DNA of 64,000 nucleotides from Holophagales bacterium. GTDB lineage: Bacteria; Acidobacteriota; Thermoanaerobaculia; Multivoradales; JAGPDF01. The notes beneath the pieces are model-generated. The model had not been told where the DNA came from, ran no database searches, and worked only from the letters and a program-made list of their open reading frames with translations. Every line of letters starts with the position of its first letter. Within the stretch, counting starts at the first letter, position 1. The position numbers and the translations under genes were made by a program. The stretch lies in assembly GCA_016699405.1 (NCBI GenBank), contig CP064972.1, positions 3,937,501-4,001,500 on the forward strand. The letters are read 5' to 3'. Shown piece after piece: positions 45,790 through 54,517 of the stretch.

Positions 45790-46934
45790 GCGATCTGCTC
45801 GCCGTCGCCTGGGACGAGGCGCGCACCGTCGCGCGCGACGTCGGGGCACTCCTCGTCCTGGTCGGGGCGATCCTCGTCTACGCCGTCTTCTATCCGCAGC
45901 CCTACCTGCCCGAGGTGCTGCGCGACGTGCCGGTCGTCGTTCTCGATCGCGACGACACGCCGGCGTCGCGGGCGCTCGCCCGGACGGTCGACGCCCACGA
46001 GCTCGTCGCCGTGGCGAGGCGCACGACCGATCCGGCGATCGCGCGAGCCATGGTCCTCGCCGGCGAGGCCGGCGGCGTCCTCGAGATCCCCGCCGACTTC
46101 GCGCGCACGATCGCCCGCGGCGAGCCGGCGACCGTCGGTCTCTTCGCCGACGCCAGCACCTTCCTGGTCTATCGCCAGGCGCTCACCGGACTGGCCGAGA
46201 GTGTCCGTGTCTTCTCGGCGCGGATCGAGCTCCGCCGTTTCGCCGCCGGGGGCAGCGGTGCGAGCGAGGCGCGGGCGAGGCGGGATCCGATACCGCTCGT
46301 CGTGCGCTCGCTCTACAACCCGGTCGAAGGGTACGCGAGCTACATCGTGCCGGCGGTGCTGGTGCTGATCCTCCAGCAGACGCTGCTCATCGGCGTCGGC
46401 ATGCTCGCCGGAACGCGCGCCGAAGACGCGGCGCCCCGTCCCCCGCGACGCGCGGCGGCCGGTCCCGCCACCACCGTGCTCGGCCGTGCCCTCGCCTATC
46501 TCGCGCTCTACGCGCTCCACGCCACCCTCTACTTCGGGCTGGCGCGTCGCCTCTTCGACTTTCCCGAGCGCGGCGCGGCAGGGGACGTCGCGGCGCTCGC
46601 GCTGCCGTTCCTGCTCGCGGCGATCTTCCTCGCGCTCACCGCGGGCCGCCTCTTCCGACGGCGCGAATCGGCGATGCAACTGCTGCTCTTCACCTCGCTG
46701 CCCGCCATCTTCCTGGCGGGATTCGCCTGGCCGAGCGAGGCCGTGCCCCCGGCGATCCGAGCGCTCTTCCTGCTGCTGCCGAGCAGCTCGGCGATCCCGG
46801 CGCTGCTACGGGTCGAGCAGATGGGCGCCGACCTCGCCGCCGTTCGCCCCGAGCTCTCGACGCTCTGGGCGCTGGTCGCGCTCTACTTCGTCCTCGCCTG
46901 GCTCGGCGAACGCCGCGCGCGAGCGCGGACCTGA
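45786..46934 (+). CDS. ABC-2 type permease (YbhR-like), second of pair
   Basis: 382 residues from a GTG start coupled to the previous gene. Same architecture as its neighbour: helix near 20-38, periplasmic domain with VPVVVLDRDDTPASRALART, and five to six C-terminal membrane segments, with the ABC-2 motif NPVEGYASYIVPAVLVLILQQTL. The two permeases probably form a heterodimer. The Arg-rich end (ERRARART) is cytosolic. Last gene of the four-gene exporter operon. Confidence 0.88.
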   Translation: MSDLLAVAWDEARTVARDVGALLVLVGAILVYAVFYPQPYLPEVLRDVPVVVLDRDDTPASRALARTVDAHELVAVARRTTDPAIARAMVLAGEAGGVLEIPADFARTIARGEPATVGLFADASTFLVYRQALTGLAESVRVFSARIELRRFAAGGSGASEARARRDPIPLVVRSLYNPVEGYASYIVPAVLVLILQQTLLIGVGMLAGTRAEDAAPRPPRRAAAGPATTVLGRALAYLALYALHATLYFGLARRLFDFPERGAAGDVAALALPFLLAAIFLALTAGRLFRRRESAMQLLLFTSLPAIFLAGFAWPSEAVPPAIRALFLLLPSSSAIPALLRVEQMGADLAAVRPELSTLWALVALYFVLAWLGERRARART

Positions 46935-46943
46935 GGGAAGTCG

Positions 46944-47136
46944 ACTCAGCCGGGAAACCTCAGGTCGGTTCGTCGCGAGACGGCGCAGATAGCTGTCCTG
47001 ACGGGCCCCCACAGCGGATCGACGCCGAGGCGTATCCGGACGATACGCCGCAGGCGGCGAACCGCGAGGAGGCCTGGCGGGGCGGCCAGATGCGGCGTCG
47101 CAGCAGAAGCGAACTGAGGTTTTCCGGCTTAGCCGG
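46944..47136. repeat. Long imperfect inverted repeat between convergent genes
   Basis: Nearly the whole gap folds back on itself. Outer arms AGCCGGGAAACCTCAG (46948-46963) and its complement at 47114-47129 differ by one base; the centre GGCGTATC (47029-47036) pairs perfectly with 47042-47049. Intermediate parts match only loosely. It is unrelated to the four-copy repeat family. It may be a decayed mobile element, and may also serve as terminator for both genes. Confidence 0.6.
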
Positions 47137-47623
47137 GACTGTCGAGCAAGGTGAGGATCGACGCCGCCGACGAGCAGGTGACGCCACGTTCGGGCTCGAT
47201 CTCGAGGGCACGGACGACCCCGTCGTCGACGACGGCGGCGAAACGCCGGTAGCGCCTGCCGAGCCCGATGCCCGAGAGATCCGCGGCACAACCGAGCGCG
47301 GCGAGCAGCTCGCCGTTGCCGTCGGCGAGCATGTCGATGGTCTCGGCGGCGCCGTGGGCTGCGGCCCAGGCGGCCATGACGAACGGGTCGTTGGCGGCCA
47401 GGCAGGCGATCGCCGCCACGCCCCGCGCCCGCAGCTCGCCGGCGAGCCGCACGTAGCCCGGCAGGTGGACGCTCGAACAGGTCGAGGTGAACGCTCCCGG
47501 CACTGCGAACAGGACCACCTTGCGGCCGGCAAGGTACTCGGCGAAGGAGAACGGCCGGACACCCTCCGGGCCGAGACGGTGCAGGCGCGCGTCGGGCAGG
47601 CGATTGCCGATGGCGAGACTCAT
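47129..47623 (-). CDS. Peroxiredoxin, Prx5-like
   Basis: 164 residues from the ATG at 47623, preceded by GGGGAG. The motif VPGAFTSTCSSVHLPGY holds the peroxidatic Cys49 in the Prx5-type setting (PGAFTxxC...HLPG), and the length fits this one-domain subgroup. It reduces hydrogen and alkyl peroxides in the cytosol with a thiol donor. Cys residues near 105 and 151 could act in resolving, as the position varies in Prx5. Convergent with the exporter operon and divergent from the GTP cyclohydrolase gene. Confidence 0.88.
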   Translation of the reverse strand: MSLAIGNRLPDARLHRLGPEGVRPFSFAEYLAGRKVVLFAVPGAFTSTCSSVHLPGYVRLAGELRARGVAAIACLAANDPFVMAAWAAAHGAAETIDMLADGNGELLAALGCAADLSGIGLGRRYRRFAAVVDDGVVRALEIEPERGVTCSSAASILTLLDSPG

Positions 47624-47748
47624 GAAAGGACTCCCCAGAGAAGGAGCGGCAGGCTCATCCAAACCGCTCCGCCGGCGCGAAGGATGGCATGGACACGCCG
47701 GCGGCGGAAGCCATCCGTCCCGCCGCCGACGAGAAAGGACCTGGGATC

Positions 47749-48450
47749 ATGCTCGCCTCCACCGCTCCGCTCGTCGACCTGCCGCGACCGCTGGGGCCAG
47801 TCGACCAGCCGCGTCTCGAGCGCGCCGTCCGCGAGATGCTGCTCGCCATCGGCGAAGACCCCGAACGCGAAGGGCTCCTCGATACGCCGGCGCGCGTCGC
47901 TCGCTCCTGGTCGGAGCTCTTCGCCGGGTTGCGCGACGAGCCCGGTCGTCACCTCGCCCGCACCTTCGCCGCCGAGTCCGACGACCTGGTGAGCCTGCGC
48001 GACATCGAGTTCTCGAGCTTCTGCGAGCACCACCTGCTGCCGGTCTTCGGCCGCGCCCACATCGCCTACTTGCCGTCCGGCCGACGCGTCGTCGGCCTTT
48101 CGAAGCTCGCGCGGACGGTCGAGGTGTACGCCCGACGCCCGCAGCTCCAGGAGCGCTTCACCGCCCAGGTGGCGGACGCGCTGATGGAGCATCTCGCACC
48201 ACGGGGCGTCCTCGTCGTCGTCGAGGCCGAGCACATGTGCATGAAGATGCGCGGCGTGCGCAAGGAGTGGCCGGTGATGACCACCATCGCCCATCGCGGC
48301 GAGCTGTCGCACGATCGGGAGCAGCGCGCCGAGGTGCTGGCACTCCTCGGTTTCGGCGGCAGCGCCGCGCCGCGCCGCGACGCCCGTCCGCGAGCCGGTG
48401 CGACGGAGGGGCCGAGCGACTCCCCCACCCGGCCGCTGCACCTCGTCTGA
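47749..48450 (+). CDS. folE: GTP cyclohydrolase I
   Basis: 233 residues from ATG 47749 (preceded by AAAGGA); an alternative ATG at 47689 adds 20 residues with a shorter-spaced site. Conserved motifs: AIGEDPEREGLLDTPARVARSW, the zinc site FCEHHLLPVFGRAHIAY and VEAEHMCMKMRGV carrying the third ligand Cys, and the GLSKLARTVEVYARRPQLQE substrate region. It makes 7,8-dihydroneopterin triphosphate from GTP for folate or queuosine. The final 40 residues are a Pro/Arg-rich extension beyond the family core. Confidence 0.94.
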   Translation: MLASTAPLVDLPRPLGPVDQPRLERAVREMLLAIGEDPEREGLLDTPARVARSWSELFAGLRDEPGRHLARTFAAESDDLVSLRDIEFSSFCEHHLLPVFGRAHIAYLPSGRRVVGLSKLARTVEVYARRPQLQERFTAQVADALMEHLAPRGVLVVVEAEHMCMKMRGVRKEWPVMTTIAHRGELSHDREQRAEVLALLGFGGSAAPRRDARPRAGATEGPSDSPTRPLHLV

Positions 48451-48494
48451 GCGGTCGAGGCTCGCTCCGGAGGGAAGGGCGTAGAGTGCCACGC

Positions 48495-49994
48495 ATGACT
48501 CGCCCTCTCGGACCCGACGACGGCCCCGTGCTGGTCACCGGGGCCACCGGCTATCTCGGCGGTCGCCTGGTGCCGCGACTGCTCGAACGCGGTTTCACCG
48601 TGCGCTGCCTGGCGCGCGATCCGCGCAAGCTGGCGGCGCGCGACTGGGCGTCCCACCCGCGGCTGGAGCTGGCCGCCGGCGACGCCGGCGATCGCGCCGC
48701 CCTGGCGGCCGCCCTGGCGGGCTGCCGCGCCGCCTACTACCTCGTCCACTCGATGCTGGTGGCCGGCGGCGAGTACGCGGCACGCGACCGCGAGCTCGCC
48801 GCCACCTTTCGCGACGCCGCGGCCGCCGCCGGTGTCGAGCGACTCGTCTACCTCGGGGGGCTCGGCGAGACCGGAACCGGGCTCTCCGAGCACCTCGCCT
48901 CGCGACGCGAGGTCGAAGCCGTGCTCGCCGACGGCCCGGTGCCGGTCACCGTCTTTCGTGCCGCGATGATCATCGGCTCGGGCTCGGCCTCCTTCGAGAC
49001 GCTGCGCTATCTCGTCGAGCGCCTGCCCTGGATGGTGACGCCGCGCTGGGTGGAGACCGAGTGCCAACCGATCGCGGTGCGCGACGTGCTGCGCTACCTC
49101 GTCGACTGCCTCGGCGTTCCGGAGACCGCCGGCCGCACGCTCGACATCGGCGGCCCCGAAGTCCTCTCCTACCGCGAGATCCTGCAGCTCACCGCCGCAG
49201 CGCTCGGACTGCCGCGTCGCCGGATCGTGCCGGTGCCGGTGCTCACCCCTCGCCTCTCCTCGCTCTGGATCCACCTCGTGACGCCGATCTCGGCGCGCAT
49301 CGCCCGGCCGCTCGCCGAAGGGCTCCGCAATCGAGTGGTCTGTCGTGACGACGAGGCCGAGCGACTGCTGCCTGGCGAGCGCCTCACCATGCGCCAGGCG
49401 ATCGAGCTCGCGGTCGGGCGGACGCGCAGCGGCGCCACCGAGACCACCTGGAGCGACGCCGGACCGATCCCCGGCGACCCCGACTGGGCGGGCGGCAAGC
49501 TCTTCGAGGACCGGCGAACGACCCAGGTGGCGGCGACCCCCGCCGCGCTCTTCGCGGCGGTCTGCCGCATCGGCGGCGGCCACGGCTGGTACGCCGCCGA
49601 CCTGCTGTGGCGACTGCGCGGCGCGCTCGACCGTCTGGCCGGAGGCCCGGGGCTCCGACGCGGGAGGCGCGACCCGGACCACGTCGCCTACGGCGATGCG
49701 CTCGACTTCTGGCGCGTCACCGGCGTCGAGCCGGATCGTTCCCTGTCGTTGCGCGCCGAGATGAAGCTCCCCGGCGAGGCTCTGCTGCGCTTCGAGATCA
49801 CCCCCGACGCAGGCGACCCGAGCCGCCCTCTCCTCACCCAGATCGCCCGCTTCCAGCCGCGCGGCCTCGCCGGACTCGCCTACTGGTACGCCGTGGCGCC
49901 GTTTCACGGCCTCGTCTTCCGCGGCATGCTCGAGGGGATCCGCCGCGAGGCGACGCGCACCGGACCTCAGGGCAGCGGGCCGTCCCAGCGCTGA
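48495..49994 (+). CDS. SDR-type NAD(P)-binding protein with C-terminal DUF2867 domain
   Basis: 499 residues. Residues 10-310 are an atypical short-chain dehydrogenase/NmrA-like Rossmann domain (VLVTGATGYLGGRLVPRLLERG, later CRAAYYLVHSM and VYLGGLGE). Residues 330-490 match DUF2867 (WSDAGPIPGDPDWAGGKLFEDRR, then YADLLWRLRGALDRLAGGPGLRRGRRDP, DFWRVTGVEPDRSL). The fused arrangement is common among bacterial members; substrate unknown. Its last 28 bp overlap the 3' end of the convergent ELWxxDGT gene. Confidence 0.87.
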   Translation: MTRPLGPDDGPVLVTGATGYLGGRLVPRLLERGFTVRCLARDPRKLAARDWASHPRLELAAGDAGDRAALAAALAGCRAAYYLVHSMLVAGGEYAARDRELAATFRDAAAAAGVERLVYLGGLGETGTGLSEHLASRREVEAVLADGPVPVTVFRAAMIIGSGSASFETLRYLVERLPWMVTPRWVETECQPIAVRDVLRYLVDCLGVPETAGRTLDIGGPEVLSYREILQLTAAALGLPRRRIVPVPVLTPRLSSLWIHLVTPISARIARPLAEGLRNRVVCRDDEAERLLPGERLTMRQAIELAVGRTRSGATETTWSDAGPIPGDPDWAGGKLFEDRRTTQVAATPAALFAAVCRIGGGHGWYAADLLWRLRGALDRLAGGPGLRRGRRDPDHVAYGDALDFWRVTGVEPDRSLSLRAEMKLPGEALLRFEITPDAGDPSRPLLTQIARFQPRGLAGLAYWYAVAPFHGLVFRGMLEGIRREATRTGPQGSGPSQR

Positions 49995-52801
49995 AGGCCG
50001 CCGCTCTCGTAGCCGTCGTGGAAGAGCGGGACGCTCCCGTCGTCCGAGATCGCCCAGAGCTCGCTGCCGTGCACGCCATCGTCGGCGGCGAAGAAGAGGC
50101 GCGGCCCGACGCGACGGAAGAGCCCGGGGCTCGACGACTGCGCGCCCGGTGCGATGTCGGTGACGCGCATCGTCAGCTTCGACACGCCGTCGGTGCGCCA
50201 GGCCTCGCGTCCGTAGGTCGGCGTCCACGCCGAGAAGTAGAGCTGACCGTCGAGGAAGGCCAGGTCGTCGGGCCGCGACGAATCGGCTCCGGGGACGAGG
50301 TCGGCGAAGACGCGCGTGCCGGCTGAAGTTCCATCGCTCACCCAGAGCTCGCGGCCGAGGAGTGGGTGCTCGGCGACGAAGTAGATGCGATCGCCCGCCG
50401 TGGTGAGCTGACGCGGCGTCGACGGATAGCTCCCCGGGTAGAGGTCAGCGACCATCACCGTTCCAGCCTCGGTCCCGTCGGTGATCCACAGCTCCTCACC
50501 GTGCACGCCGTCGTCGGCGGCGAACAGCGCTCGGGCACCGAGCGCAGCGAGGCGGCCGGAGATGGGAGGGCCTCCCGGAATCCAAGTGCGCGCCAGCGGG
50601 AGCGCTGACGCCGCGCCGGGACCGATCTCTCGAGGCAGCCTCGTCCCTTGCGGGGTTCCGTCCGTCCACCAGAGCTCTTCCCCGCGGAGGGGATCGGAGG
50701 CGATCAGCGCAAAGGCGTCGCCGACGGACAAACCCTCGAGAAGCTGACCCTCCGGTCCAAGGTCCGCGAGGAGCGTGGTCGTGCCGCTGGAGGTCGAGTA
50801 GCTCGCCAGTTCCTGGCACCCGAAGATGGCGCGGTCGGAGCCGGAGACGAGCTTGGTGTACGCACAATTCGGCGAAAACCCGGCAACGGATGTCGTTCCC
50901 GCCAGGGTCCCGTCGCTCTCCCAGAGCTGGGCATCCCCGCTGAGGAGCCAGCGGTCATCGAGACGAGACACCGCCGGCGCCATCTCGCCTCCGGGGATAC
51001 CGGACCCGGGAGTGAACGGCGCTCCACTTCCTTCCGGCGTCCCGTCCGTCAGCAGGTACTCGATCGACTCATCGACCCCGTCTGGAGAGTCGTACACGAG
51101 CGCACGGTCCCCGGAAGACGCACACTGCCAGATCCCTCCACTCGTACCGCTTCCGAGGTTCTCGAGCCCGCCGATCGAGCCGTCTGTGGAGATCAATTTC
51201 CTGAACCACGAACCTCCTGCGCTGCCGGCCATCGAGAGCAGAAGGCGCTCGCCCACTGACTGAAGGCAATACGGCGGCAACGAACTCCGGAATATGTCGG
51301 CCGTCCATCCCGGCACGAAACCGGAGCCCGGATCGGGAAGTGCCCTCACCAGACTCGTTCCTGCGACCCCGAGATCGACGCGCCAGAGTGTCGATCCTCC
51401 GGCGTCGTCCCATGCAGGAAGAAACAGCGCGCCTCCAATCTCGTGCAGCGAGGTCATGATGAGGCGGATCGGGTACGCCTGAGGCAGGTAGTCGAGAGGA
51501 AACGAGGTCACCGCGTGGGTCCCGGCCGATGAGCCATCCGAGACCCAGACCTGCAGATCGCCCGTCGCGCCCTCATGGGCCAGAAAGACCGCTCGGCTGG
51601 CGCTCACCGGGCTTCCGGGTGAGGCGAAATACCAGAAGTCCTCGTACATGAGGGATCCCGCCGCCCCGGGGTCGAGGTCTCCCAACGAAGTCGCGGAGAG
51701 ACCGTCGACGACCCATGGCTCGAAACCGGTGGCCTCCGTCGAGATTGCGGCCAGTAGCTTCGAACCCACCGGCACACCGAGGAGCGAGAGCGAGACGCAG
51801 GAGTCGACGGGGAGTGGAACCTGCAGCGTGCCGGCGACGGTGCCGTCGGTTCGATAGAGCGTCGGACAGCCGGCGGCTGGCACGCGATCAAGGAAATATG
51901 CGCCGCTCCCCGACCGAATGACCTGGTCGGCCGAAGTCGTGATGGCTCGCAAGACGAAGGTGCCAGCCACCGTGCCGTCGGACCGCCAGAGCTCGACCTG
52001 ACTACTGGCGAGCCGGCGCTGGAAGACCGCGGTCCCGTCCGGCAACGCAGCAAGGAGGGCGTGTTGCGAAACAAAACCGGTCCGGTAGGGGTCGACATCG
52101 ATCACCCTCGTCGTTCCCGCCGCCGTCCCATCGCTCGCCCACAGCCCATTCGCCTGCGGACCCGCGCGAACGAGGAGCCAGAGCCGACCTCCACCGGGCT
52201 CGATGGCGACGAAGAAGGGCGAGGTGGCGTCTCCTGTCACGTCGCGGACCAGAAAGGTGCCGCCCGGCGTTCCGTCCGAGCGCCAGAGCTCGCGGCCATG
52301 CACTCCATCGTCGGCGACGAAAAAGAGCAGGCCACTCGCCGTGCGGAACATCGCGGGCTCGGAGCCGAGCAAGCCGGGGCGGATGTCGAGCACCATCGCC
52401 GTGCCCGCCGCCGTGCCGTCGCTCGACCAGAGCTCCGCGCCGTGGATGCCGTCGTCGGCGACGAAGAAGAGTCGCCCGCCCACTTCGGCGAGCGCATCGA
52501 TCGACTCGGTCGCGTAAGCACCGCACGAGCCCGGGCAGAGGTCGCGCAGCAGGTAGGTGCCGAGCGCCGTGCCGTCGCTCCGCCAGAGCTCGCGGCCGTG
52601 CGTCCCGTCGTCGTGAAAGAAGTACGCCGTCCCGCCCAGGCCCACTGCCCCTTCTGTCGGGCCGAGGAAGCCCCAGGGATAGCGGAAGCCGGGATCGAGA
52701 TCGTGGACGAGGTAGGGCGTCTGGGCGAACGACGCGCGGGCGAACAGCGCCACGAGGGCGCCGAGAGCGAGCGCAAGGATGGGGCGAGAGGTCACGCGCA
52801 T
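49967..52801 (-). CDS. Secreted ELWxxDGT-repeat protein
   Basis: 944 residues, with GGAGGA before the ATG. Signal peptide to about residue 26. Roughly a dozen clear and several degenerate ELWxSDGTxxGT repeats run through the chain, spaced about 45-60 residues, with FVADDGVHGRELW-type linkers that should form beta-propeller blades. The C-terminus ends LFHDGYESGGLQRW, the tail seen in two other secreted proteins here. Function is unknown; family members are surface or secreted. The gene's 3' end overlaps the convergent SDR gene by 28 bp. Confidence 0.88.
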   Translation of the reverse strand: MRVTSRPILALALGALVALFARASFAQTPYLVHDLDPGFRYPWGFLGPTEGAVGLGGTAYFFHDDGTHGRELWRSDGTALGTYLLRDLCPGSCGAYATESIDALAEVGGRLFFVADDGIHGAELWSSDGTAAGTAMVLDIRPGLLGSEPAMFRTASGLLFFVADDGVHGRELWRSDGTPGGTFLVRDVTGDATSPFFVAIEPGGGRLWLLVRAGPQANGLWASDGTAAGTTRVIDVDPYRTGFVSQHALLAALPDGTAVFQRRLASSQVELWRSDGTVAGTFVLRAITTSADQVIRSGSGAYFLDRVPAAGCPTLYRTDGTVAGTLQVPLPVDSCVSLSLLGVPVGSKLLAAISTEATGFEPWVVDGLSATSLGDLDPGAAGSLMYEDFWYFASPGSPVSASRAVFLAHEGATGDLQVWVSDGSSAGTHAVTSFPLDYLPQAYPIRLIMTSLHEIGGALFLPAWDDAGGSTLWRVDLGVAGTSLVRALPDPGSGFVPGWTADIFRSSLPPYCLQSVGERLLLSMAGSAGGSWFRKLISTDGSIGGLENLGSGTSGGIWQCASSGDRALVYDSPDGVDESIEYLLTDGTPEGSGAPFTPGSGIPGGEMAPAVSRLDDRWLLSGDAQLWESDGTLAGTTSVAGFSPNCAYTKLVSGSDRAIFGCQELASYSTSSGTTTLLADLGPEGQLLEGLSVGDAFALIASDPLRGEELWWTDGTPQGTRLPREIGPGAASALPLARTWIPGGPPISGRLAALGARALFAADDGVHGEELWITDGTEAGTVMVADLYPGSYPSTPRQLTTAGDRIYFVAEHPLLGRELWVSDGTSAGTRVFADLVPGADSSRPDDLAFLDGQLYFSAWTPTYGREAWRTDGVSKLTMRVTDIAPGAQSSSPGLFRRVGPRLFFAADDGVHGSELWAISDDGSVPLFHDGYESGGLQRWDGPLP

Positions 52802-52924
52802 GCGATCCTCCGGGGTGCTCTACGGGCCGTCTAGACGCACTCTACACCCCTGCCGCAACCGGCTCGCCACCCCGACAGGCGGCCTCGACCTCCGGCCCGA
52901 CGCGACCTGCGAGAGGATGAGCCC

Positions 52925-53350
52925 ATGAGCACCCCGTCGCCTACGCTGCCCGAAACGCTTCTGGTCGTCGGTGCGGCCATCGTCGAGACGGGGCGCTGCC
53001 TCGTGGCCCAGCGCTCGCCGACGATGGCGCTTCCGGGAAAATGGGAGTTCCCCGGCGGCAAGGTCCACCCCGGCGAGCCTCCGGCGGCAGCGCTGGCGCG
53101 CGAGATCGCCGAGGAGCTGGGCCTCACCGTCGAGGTCGGAGCGCGGATCGGCGTCGGCTTCGACGACCAGGGTCCGCGGCGCATTCGGCTCGAGGTCTAC
53201 CGGTGCACGATCCGCGGCGGGGTGCTGCAATTGGCCGAGCACACCGCCGTCCGCTGGCTCGGGCCGGACGAGCTCGAACCGCTCGACTGGGCCGAAGCCG
53301 ATCTGCCGGTCTTGCCGGCGCTTCGCGCGCTGCTGCTCGCCTGCCGTTGA
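52925..53350 (+). CDS. mutT: MutT-like Nudix hydrolase (8-oxo-dGTP diphosphatase type)
   Basis: 141 residues. The Nudix box is complete at residues 45-67 (G45, E51, R59, E60, E63, E64, G66) within KWEFPGGKVHPGE, the lead-in typical of MutT rather than other Nudix enzymes. It would hydrolyse 8-oxo-dGTP to the monophosphate, keeping oxidised guanine out of DNA. It stops 3 bp before the end of the convergent DinB-like gene. Paralogues with CTP or ADP-ribose activity cannot be excluded. Confidence 0.88.
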   Translation: MSTPSPTLPETLLVVGAAIVETGRCLVAQRSPTMALPGKWEFPGGKVHPGEPPAAALAREIAEELGLTVEVGARIGVGFDDQGPRRIRLEVYRCTIRGGVLQLAEHTAVRWLGPDELEPLDWAEADLPVLPALRALLLACR

Positions 53351-53353
53351 GGG

Positions 53354-53878
53354 TCAGGAGACCGCAGCCGACCGGCGGATGTCGCCGACGATCTTCAGAT
53401 GGTGGTGGTGGTGCACTTCGAGAAAACGCAGCCACTGCCCGAGATCGAGCCAGCCGAAGCGCGGATGGCGGATGCGACCGCGCACGGCACCAAGGTCGGG
53501 GAGCCGCTCGCCGAAGTCGACCAGGGCGAGCTCGACCTCGGAAAGCTGGGCGCGCAAGCGTTGCGCGTCGACCCCCTGCGGTCGGGTGAAATCGGGCGCC
53601 TTGCCGACGCCGCGCGGAATCCAGTTGAGCGCGAGGAACAACCGGCCGAGCGGATGGGCGCGACGTTCGGCATCGCGATCGGGCTCGCCGGCAAGCTTGC
53701 CGAGCGCGAGCAGGATCTGCTGGTCGGTGATCGCCAGGTGCTCCACCTGCTGGCCGACGCTCCAGTGCGAGACCGCGTCGTCCCGCCGTGCCAGGACCGA
53801 ATCGTCCGCGGCGAGCGCCGCCATCTGCCGGACCTGGGTCAACACCCGCGCATGAACTGCCGTGAGATCGCCCGCCAT
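53354..53878 (-). CDS. DinB/DUF1569-like four-helix-bundle protein
   Basis: 174 residues, all helical. The motifs SHWSVGQQVEHLAITDQQI and RHPRFGWLDLGQWLRFLEVHHHHHLKIV match the DinB/YfiT-like superfamily; the His of VEHL and those of the EVHHHHH run provide a metal site. The natural run of five His is coded by GTG/CAC-rich DNA, not a tag. Role unknown; family members include thiol-dependent transferases. Convergent with mutT, 3 bp apart. Confidence 0.78.
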   Translation of the reverse strand: MAGDLTAVHARVLTQVRQMAALAADDSVLARRDDAVSHWSVGQQVEHLAITDQQILLALGKLAGEPDRDAERRAHPLGRLFLALNWIPRGVGKAPDFTRPQGVDAQRLRAQLSEVELALVDFGERLPDLGAVRGRIRHPRFGWLDLGQWLRFLEVHHHHHLKIVGDIRRSAAVS

Positions 53879-53968
53879 CGTCCCCTCCCCGGGTCGAGCG
53901 AATCCTATCCCGCCCCTCGCCTCGCTCCAGCCGCCGCGAGAGGTTAGGCTCGCGCCGCGAGAGCCGCC

Positions 53969-54481
53969 ATGACCGATCCCGACGAGATCCTCTCCACCCC
54001 CATCGGCCCGCTGCGCGTGCGCTTCGATCGCGGCGGCGCGCTCACCTCACTGCGCTTCCCGCTCGAGGGCGAGGCCAATCCGGCGGAGCCCCCGTCCGTC
54101 AGTCCGGCAGCCCAGGCACTGGCGCGCCAGCTCGAGGAGTACTTCGCCGGCCGCCGCGAGCGCTTCGAGGTGACGCTCGCCCCGGAGGGCACCGCCTTTC
54201 AGCGCGCGGTCTGGGAGGAGCTCGTGCGGATTCCGCCCGGCACCACGGCGAGCTACGGCGAGATCGCGCGTCGGATCGGCCGGCCGAAGGCGGTGCGCGC
54301 CGTCGCCCAGGCCTGCGGTGCGAACCCTCTGCCGATCGTCATCCCCTGCCATCGCGTGATCGGTGCCGACGGCTCGCTCACCGGGTTCGGCGGCGGGGTC
54401 GCGCTCAAGCGGCGCCTGCTCGTGATGGAAGGGTCCCTGCACGGAGCGCTCTTCCGCACCGAAGACGAGACCTCCAGGTAA
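53969..54481 (+). CDS. ogt: Methylated-DNA-protein-cysteine methyltransferase
   Basis: 170 residues. The active-site motif IPCHRVIG contains the acceptor Cys127. The helix-turn-helix and arginine-finger segment are present upstream (GTTASYGEIARRIGRPKAVRAVAQACGANP), followed by the GFGGG...KRRLL C-terminal motif. It removes O6-alkyl groups from guanine in a suicide reaction. Together with mutT nearby it is a small DNA-maintenance cluster, though not an operon. Confidence 0.92.
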   Translation: MTDPDEILSTPIGPLRVRFDRGGALTSLRFPLEGEANPAEPPSVSPAAQALARQLEEYFAGRRERFEVTLAPEGTAFQRAVWEELVRIPPGTTASYGEIARRIGRPKAVRAVAQACGANPLPIVIPCHRVIGADGSLTGFGGGVALKRRLLVMEGSLHGALFRTEDETSR

Positions 54482-54517
54482 GGGAACCGCCGGCCCGCGC
54501 GAGCCTCGCAGCGCGCC

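Noticed and set aside
53399..53420. Run of five His codons as a cloning tag
   Set aside because: It lies inside the conserved metal-binding helix of the DinB-like protein, not at an end, and is flanked by family sequence.
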